Part shown: piece by piece, positions 4,581 through 7,487 of the stretch | How positions within the stretch are numbered: position 1 is the stretch's first letter | Layout of the letters: each line of letters begins with the position of its first letter | Source: Thermoplasmata archaeon | Lineage (GTDB): Archaea; Thermoplasmatota; DTKX01; GCA-020343715 | NCBI GenBank assembly: GCA_020343715.1 | Contig: CP070808.1 | Span: forward strand, 1,632,342 to 1,639,828 | Reading direction: 5' to 3' | Length of the DNA: 7,487 nt | Position numbers and translations under genes: made by a program | The notes under the pieces: generated by a model | Seen by the model: the letters and a program-made list of their open reading frames with translations, nothing else | What the model was told of the DNA's origin: nothing | Database searches by the model: none

Positions 4581-6593
4581 TCAGTGGACGGTGACCCTAA
4601 GCCCTGGAGCACCGCGGGAGGCCAGCACCTTGTGGGCGGCGGTCCGGAGGTGGTTCGCCACCTCCTCCAGGTGCTCACACCGGGCCATCCAGAGCTTCCG
4701 CTTCCGGGAGAGGGAGAGATCGTCGTAGTAGGCCTTCGAGGAGGCGATGGGCCTCAGGCCCGGAAGGTCCATCCGGTACCTGGGCACCAGGTCGAAGTGC
4801 AGGTGGGAACCGTGCTCCATCCCCGAGAACACGGCCACGTCCACGATGCGCGGGTCCAGCGACATCATCACCTCTATCGATAGCATCAGGTCCCGTGCCA
4901 GGGAGTCCCGGACCTGGGCCATCCTCTGGTCGCGGTGGGACCACTCTGCCAGCTCGAGCATGTCATGGACGTGCTCCTTGCACACCAGCTTGCAGTGGCC
5001 CTCGGCGATGGGGTCCCGGTCAACGACCAGGAACCAGACCCCGTCCTCCAGCACCCCCCTGTTGCAGGGGATCGTCTCACCCTTGCCGTCGGGCGTGGGG
5101 GACTCCAGGTGGGTCTGCATGGCCTCGATCCATCCGGGCGCCGGGGTCCCCATGGCGGTGGACTGGCAGAACCCGCAGACCTCACCGGGACCCACCTGCC
5201 TCCGGGGCCGCGGGGGAGCGGCTACTGTCCCAGGCACCTCCATGCCCAGGCTCACTCCTCCTCCGGACCAGGAGTCAGACTCGGCGCTCAGGAAGGCGGA
5301 CGCTCCCACAGGCTCGTCCCGCTTCCTCATTGCCATCGCCGCGATGACCTCGGTGGCCTGGACCCCCAGGGGGGTCAGGGTGTAGCCCTGCCTGGGGATC
5401 GACTCCACCAGGCCCTTGTCCTTGAGGGTGCCCAACCGTCCGTGCAGCGTGGTGGTGCTCTCGTCCAGGATTTCGGACAGTTCCGATGCAGAGATGTAAT
5501 CGTCGTGGGGGATGGATACGACCAGGTCCTTGCGGTATGGTTGCCGGTCGAGCCATTCCATGAGCGAGGCGGGGAGCGGTTCTGGGGCCGGTCGGCCCTC
5601 CTCCGTGCTGAACGTGGCCTCGATATCGGCGGAGGGCGTCTCGGAAAGGGGCTCTCTTATGGAGATGGTCGTACCGATGGCACCAGGCGTCGTCCTGACC
5701 GGTTCCATCCCGACGGCCTCGAAGCCCACGTCGGTGAGACGGTAGCCCCTGCGCCGATGGGACTCCACGAGCCCCCTGTCCCGCAGGGCCGCGACGCGGC
5801 GCTGCACCGACACGACGGACAGGTCCATCGCCTCCCCTATCTCCGAGGCGTTGTGCCACCTGCCGTCCTTAAGGACCTCTATGATGTCGCCCCTTCCCTT
5901 CTTGGCTGCGAGCCAGTCGGCGGCGGAGGTGCCCGCCGCCCCCTCGGTCTCGTCCACCATGCGGGCGATGGCACCCTGCCCCTCGGGCGTGATCCGATAA
6001 CCGTGGTGGCGGTGCGAGGTGACCAGGCCCCGCTTGCGCAGGTCGCCCATCCGCCGTCGGGTGGTCGCGCTGTCGATGCCAATCTCGGCAGACATGTCGT
6101 CGGCGTTCCTCCAGATCCCCGAGGCGAGCAGGTTGAGGTGCTCACCGCGCCATTCCTTCTTGTCGACCCATTTCATCAGGTCCGGGGGGATGGCTTTGGG
6201 ATGGACCGCCGATGTCTGTTCGGCGGCCTTGTCCGCCTCGGCAGGGGCTCCCTCGCCCTCGGCGGCCTCCTCCCCGGCGGCCTCCGCCTCGGATCCCAGG
6301 TACCTGAACCTCACGCGGTATCCCATGTCGGAGGTCGGGTCGGCGTTGGGGTTGTCGGTCTTCAGCCACCCCCGTAGCTCGGTCACGTCCCTGGCCCCGG
6401 CGGCCTCCGCCTCCCATGGCGTCAGCCGGGCCAGGTTGATCTTCTCCACCGCGGTGACGCGGATGATGCCCAGCCCCTTTACCACATACACGCGGCCCGC
6501 TACAACCCGAGGTCGCTTCCAGAGCCCGAACTGCATCGTAATGCTCCCATCACGCACACCGGCTACCTGCTCTGGAGGGAATCGGAGACCCAT
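4581..6593 (-). CDS. ASCH - three winged-helix repeats - HIT domain fusion protein
   Basis: 670 residues from the ATG at 6593. Residues 1-100 resemble an ASCH/PUA-like beta-barrel (MGLRFPPEQVAGVRDGSIT, then GRVYVVKGLGIIRVTAVEKI). An Ala/Glu-rich linker (101-130) leads to three winged-helix repeats at about 138-215, 226-295 and 343-420, each ending in a related wing: RKRGLVTSHRHHGYRITPEG, RDRGLVESHRRRGYRLTDVG, KDKGLVESIPRQGYTLTPLG. Residues about 471-660 form a HIT domain: C473GFC476, GHCKLVCKEHVHDMLEL (532-548) and SHLHFDLVPR (596-605), with H599 in the position of the catalytic histidine. The third histidine of the usual H-x-H-x-H is Asp601. HIT enzymes transfer or hydrolyse nucleotidyl groups; ASCH domains are thought to bind RNA; winged helices bind DNA. 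Together this suggests a nucleotide-linked regulator (inference). The frame extends to an ATG at 6620, but the TATA box at 6625-6634 predicts transcription starting near 6603, so the shorter start is preferred. No partner gene follows on this strand. Confidence 0.85.
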   Translation of the reverse strand: MGLRFPPEQVAGVRDGSITMQFGLWKRPRVVAGRVYVVKGLGIIRVTAVEKINLARLTPWEAEAAGARDVTELRGWLKTDNPNADPTSDMGYRVRFRYLGSEAEAAGEEAAEGEGAPAEADKAAEQTSAVHPKAIPPDLMKWVDKKEWRGEHLNLLASGIWRNADDMSAEIGIDSATTRRRMGDLRKRGLVTSHRHHGYRITPEGQGAIARMVDETEGAAGTSAADWLAAKKGRGDIIEVLKDGRWHNASEIGEAMDLSVVSVQRRVAALRDRGLVESHRRRGYRLTDVGFEAVGMEPVRTTPGAIGTTISIREPLSETPSADIEATFSTEEGRPAPEPLPASLMEWLDRQPYRKDLVVSIPHDDYISASELSEILDESTTTLHGRLGTLKDKGLVESIPRQGYTLTPLGVQATEVIAAMAMRKRDEPVGASAFLSAESDSWSGGGVSLGMEVPGTVAAPPRPRRQVGPGEVCGFCQSTAMGTPAPGWIEAMQTHLESPTPDGKGETIPCNRGVLEDGVWFLVVDRDPIAEGHCKLVCKEHVHDMLELAEWSHRDQRMAQVRDSLARDLMLSIEVMMSLDPRIVDVAVFSGMEHGSHLHFDLVPRYRMDLPGLRPIASSKAYYDDLSLSRKRKLWMARCEHLEEVANHLRTAAHKVLASRGAPGLRVTVH

Positions 6594-6610
6594 GTGACCA
6601 ACTGTCACAT
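6592..6610. promoter_or_regulatory. Inverted repeat ATGTGAC-N5-GTCACAT over the start codon
   Basis: Perfect 7-bp arms with a 5-base spacer, 19 bp overall, a shape typical of dimeric winged-helix or HTH operators. It covers the preferred ATG (6591-6593) and the predicted transcription start of the ASCH-wHTH-HIT gene. Binding here would block transcription; an RNA hairpin at the same place could also hinder translation. Confidence 0.55.
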
Positions 6611-6624
6611 CAAACCCCATTTGT

Positions 6625-6634
6625 GTATATAACA
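6625..6634 (-). promoter_or_regulatory. TATA box of the ASCH-wHTH-HIT gene
   Basis: On the minus strand GTTATATACA, centred near 6630. A start about 26 bases downstream is near 6603, giving a leader of about 10 bases before the ATG at 6593 and leaving the upstream ATG at 6620 untranscribed. This is the main reason for the start chosen. Confidence 0.6.
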
Positions 6635-6647
6635 GTTATCACAGTTA
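6632..6647. repeat. Direct repeat ACAGTTA x2 beside the TATA box
   Basis: ACAGTTA occurs at 6632-6638 and 6641-6647, a period of 9 bases; AACTGT, the reverse complement of its first six bases, lies at 6600-6605 on the other side of the TATA box. Tandem half-sites flanking a promoter are a plausible array for a protein with several winged helices. Confidence 0.45.
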
Positions 6648-6683
6648 GGGGCACAGTGCTTCCAGAAAAGGAGCACAACCCAC

Positions 6684-6705
6684 ACTATATTTAGGAAAAC
6701 CTAAA
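6684..6705. promoter_or_regulatory. TATA-like box with inverted repeat TTTAGG-AAAA-CCTAAA
   Basis: A CTATATTTA box (6685-6693) runs into a perfect 6-bp inverted repeat (6690-6695 and 6700-6705, spacer AAAA). Read on the plus strand it could start a transcript near 6714 for the PEBP gene with a leader of about 100 bases, and the repeat would be a regulator site at that promoter. Confidence 0.35.
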
Positions 6706-6732
6706 AATTCGCCCGCGAAACCACATGATGAC

Positions 6733-6740
6733 AAATATAC
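6733..6740 (+). promoter_or_regulatory. Candidate TATA box of the PEBP gene
   Basis: AAATATAC in a GC-rich setting. The predicted start is near 6763, leaving a leader of about 50 bases with AAGGTGGT before the ATG. It competes with the box at 6685-6693; both may be used. Confidence 0.4.
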
Positions 6741-6811
6741 GTACCATGCCGCCAACGCAATGAAAACCCTCATTAGGTACCCTGGTCCATGGGTGGCGAA
6801 GGTGGTCGACC

Positions 6812-7252
6812 ATGCGCATATGGAGCGATGACTTCCAGCACGAGGGCAAGATACCCAAGCTGTTCACCTGCGATGACAGGGACGTGAGCCCCCACCTGGC
6901 CTGGGACGGCGTCCCCGACGGGGCCCAGAGCCTGGCCCTCATCGTCGACGATCCGGACGCACCCGTGGGCACCTGGGTCCACTGGCTGGTGTGCGACATC
7001 CCGCCCCACGTGGGCCAGATCCCCCGGGGTACCGTCCCCACGGGGGCTCGGCAGGTGCGGAACGACTTCGGCAAGGTGGAGTACGGCGGTCCCTGCCCCC
7101 CCGGGGGCACCCACAGGTACTTCCACAAGCTGTACGCCCTCTCGGTGCCCAGCATCGACGCCGGGGAGAAGGGGACCTTCTACACCCAGGTGGAGCAGTA
7201 CAAGGTGGCCGAGGCCTTGCTCATGGGCACCTACAAGAGGAGTAGATGGTAG
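6812..7252 (+). CDS. YbhB/YbcL-family PEBP-like protein
   Basis: 146 residues, full length for the family (about 150). Seen: opening MRIWSDDFQHEGKIPKLFTC, DVSPHLAWDGVP (24-35), the anion-pocket signatures DDPDAP (46-51) with GTWVHW (53-58), and GPCPPGGTHRY (93-103) followed by FHKLYAL, then the C-terminal GTYKR. This is the phosphatidylethanolamine-binding protein fold in its short prokaryotic form, often annotated as Raf kinase inhibitor-like; the substrate or ligand in archaea is not established. No signal peptide, so cytoplasmic. The ATG at 6812 has GGTGG (6801-6805) 6 bases upstream. The last codons overlap the ribosome site of the following SBBP gene, whose TTG start abuts the TAG stop, so the two are probably one operon. 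Confidence 0.93.
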   Translation: MRIWSDDFQHEGKIPKLFTCDDRDVSPHLAWDGVPDGAQSLALIVDDPDAPVGTWVHWLVCDIPPHVGQIPRGTVPTGARQVRNDFGKVEYGGPCPPGGTHRYFHKLYALSVPSIDAGEKGTFYTQVEQYKVAEALLMGTYKRSRW

Positions 7253-7487
7253 TTGAGACGCATTCCCGTCGGACCCATGGTCCTGGTCATCGTAGCGGCC
7301 CTGCTGATGGTCGCGTCCCTCCCAGCCACGGCAGAGGGGGACCGTCAGGGTCTCCCTGACCCAATCCTGTTCAGCACCTTCCTCGGCGGAGGCGACAACG
7401 ACTGGCCCCATGCCACGGTCGTGGCCCCCAACGGCACCATCTACATCACGGGCTACACCGTCTCCTTCGACTTCCCCACCACCGACG
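7253..7487 (+). CDS. Secreted SBBP beta-propeller repeat protein, 3' end outside window
   Basis: 78 codons visible. A TTG at 7253, directly after the PEBP stop, gives the start (M)RRIPVGPMVLVIVAALLMVASLPATAEG: basic n-region, hydrophobic core and an ATA-E cleavage site, a standard Sec signal peptide. GAGGAG (7237-7242) lies 10 bases before it. An ATG at 7277 is the alternative, but it would lose the basic n-region. After the signal, LFSTFLGGGDNDWPHATVVA leads into NGTIYITGYTVSFDFPTTD, which is the start of an SBBP repeat (seven-bladed beta-propeller type; pattern YLGG..D....VA...G.YVTGYT.S.DFPT). Such proteins are long extracellular repeat proteins in archaea and bacteria, often with PKD domains. 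Role: cell surface or secreted; ligand unknown. Confidence 0.82.
   Translation, partial: MRRIPVGPMVLVIVAALLMVASLPATAEGDRQGLPDPILFSTFLGGGDNDWPHATVVAPNGTIYITGYTVSFDFPTTD

Noticed and set aside
4935..6377. Long plus-strand open frame of 480 codons opposite the ASCH-wHTH-HIT gene
   Set aside because: Low-complexity, His/Gly/Arg/Pro-rich product with no domain; it is the antisense shadow of a gene whose own frame has clear domains. High GC removes stop codons from shadow frames.
6760..6831. Short plus-strand ORF of 23 codons overlapping the PEBP start
   Set aside because: No ribosome site before its ATG and it overlaps the well-supported PEBP ribosome site and start; probably chance, though a leader peptide cannot be excluded.
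7095..7108. C/G-run near-palindrome that could fold as a hairpin
   Set aside because: It encodes the conserved PCPPGG motif of the PEBP family, so codon composition explains it.

Overview
The window looks like a piece of a high-GC archaeal chromosome, most likely a Thermoplasmatota relative (phylum call is inference). Supporting signs seen directly: TATA-type promoter boxes in otherwise GC-rich DNA, very short leaders, GGTG/GGAGG-type ribosome binding sites, a ribbon-helix-helix regulator and small zinc/cysteine proteins of archaeal style, and surface proteins with PKD and SBBP repeats. No tRNA, rRNA, CRISPR array, transposase or integrase was seen.

Layout. (1) 1-2028, minus strand: a compact operon reading RHH regulator -> sulfate adenylyltransferase (sat) -> DHH-family phosphoesterase, the last running off the left edge. 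Gaps are 28 and 9 bases. A TATA box buried in a perfect 18-bp palindrome drives it. (2) 2029-2330: divergent intergenic region with several inverted repeats. (3) 2331-4536, plus strand: a secreted PKD lipoprotein, a 60-residue cysteine-rich protein, and a double-zinc-ribbon protein with two membrane helices; strong hairpins follow the first two. (4) 4581-6593, minus strand, convergent with the previous group: a large protein with an N-terminal ASCH (PUA-like) domain, three winged-helix repeats and a C-terminal HIT nucleotide-hydrolase/transferase domain. (5) 6594-6811: divergent control region with direct and inverted repeats. (6) 6812-7487, plus strand: a PEBP/YbhB-like protein followed without a gap by the start of a secreted SBBP beta-propeller protein that leaves the window.

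How the genes may work together. Sat makes APS from ATP and sulfate (or ATP from APS and pyrophosphate). The RHH protein is well placed to regulate it, and the DHH enzyme could act on a by-product nucleotide such as pAp, or could be an unrelated RecJ-like nuclease. The most unusual item is the ASCH-wHTH3-HIT protein: DNA-binding repeats fused to a nucleotide-handling enzyme domain and a likely nucleic-acid or ligand-binding domain, beside a repeat-rich promoter it could itself bind. This suggests a nucleotide-responsive regulator, but that function is inference from domain content only.
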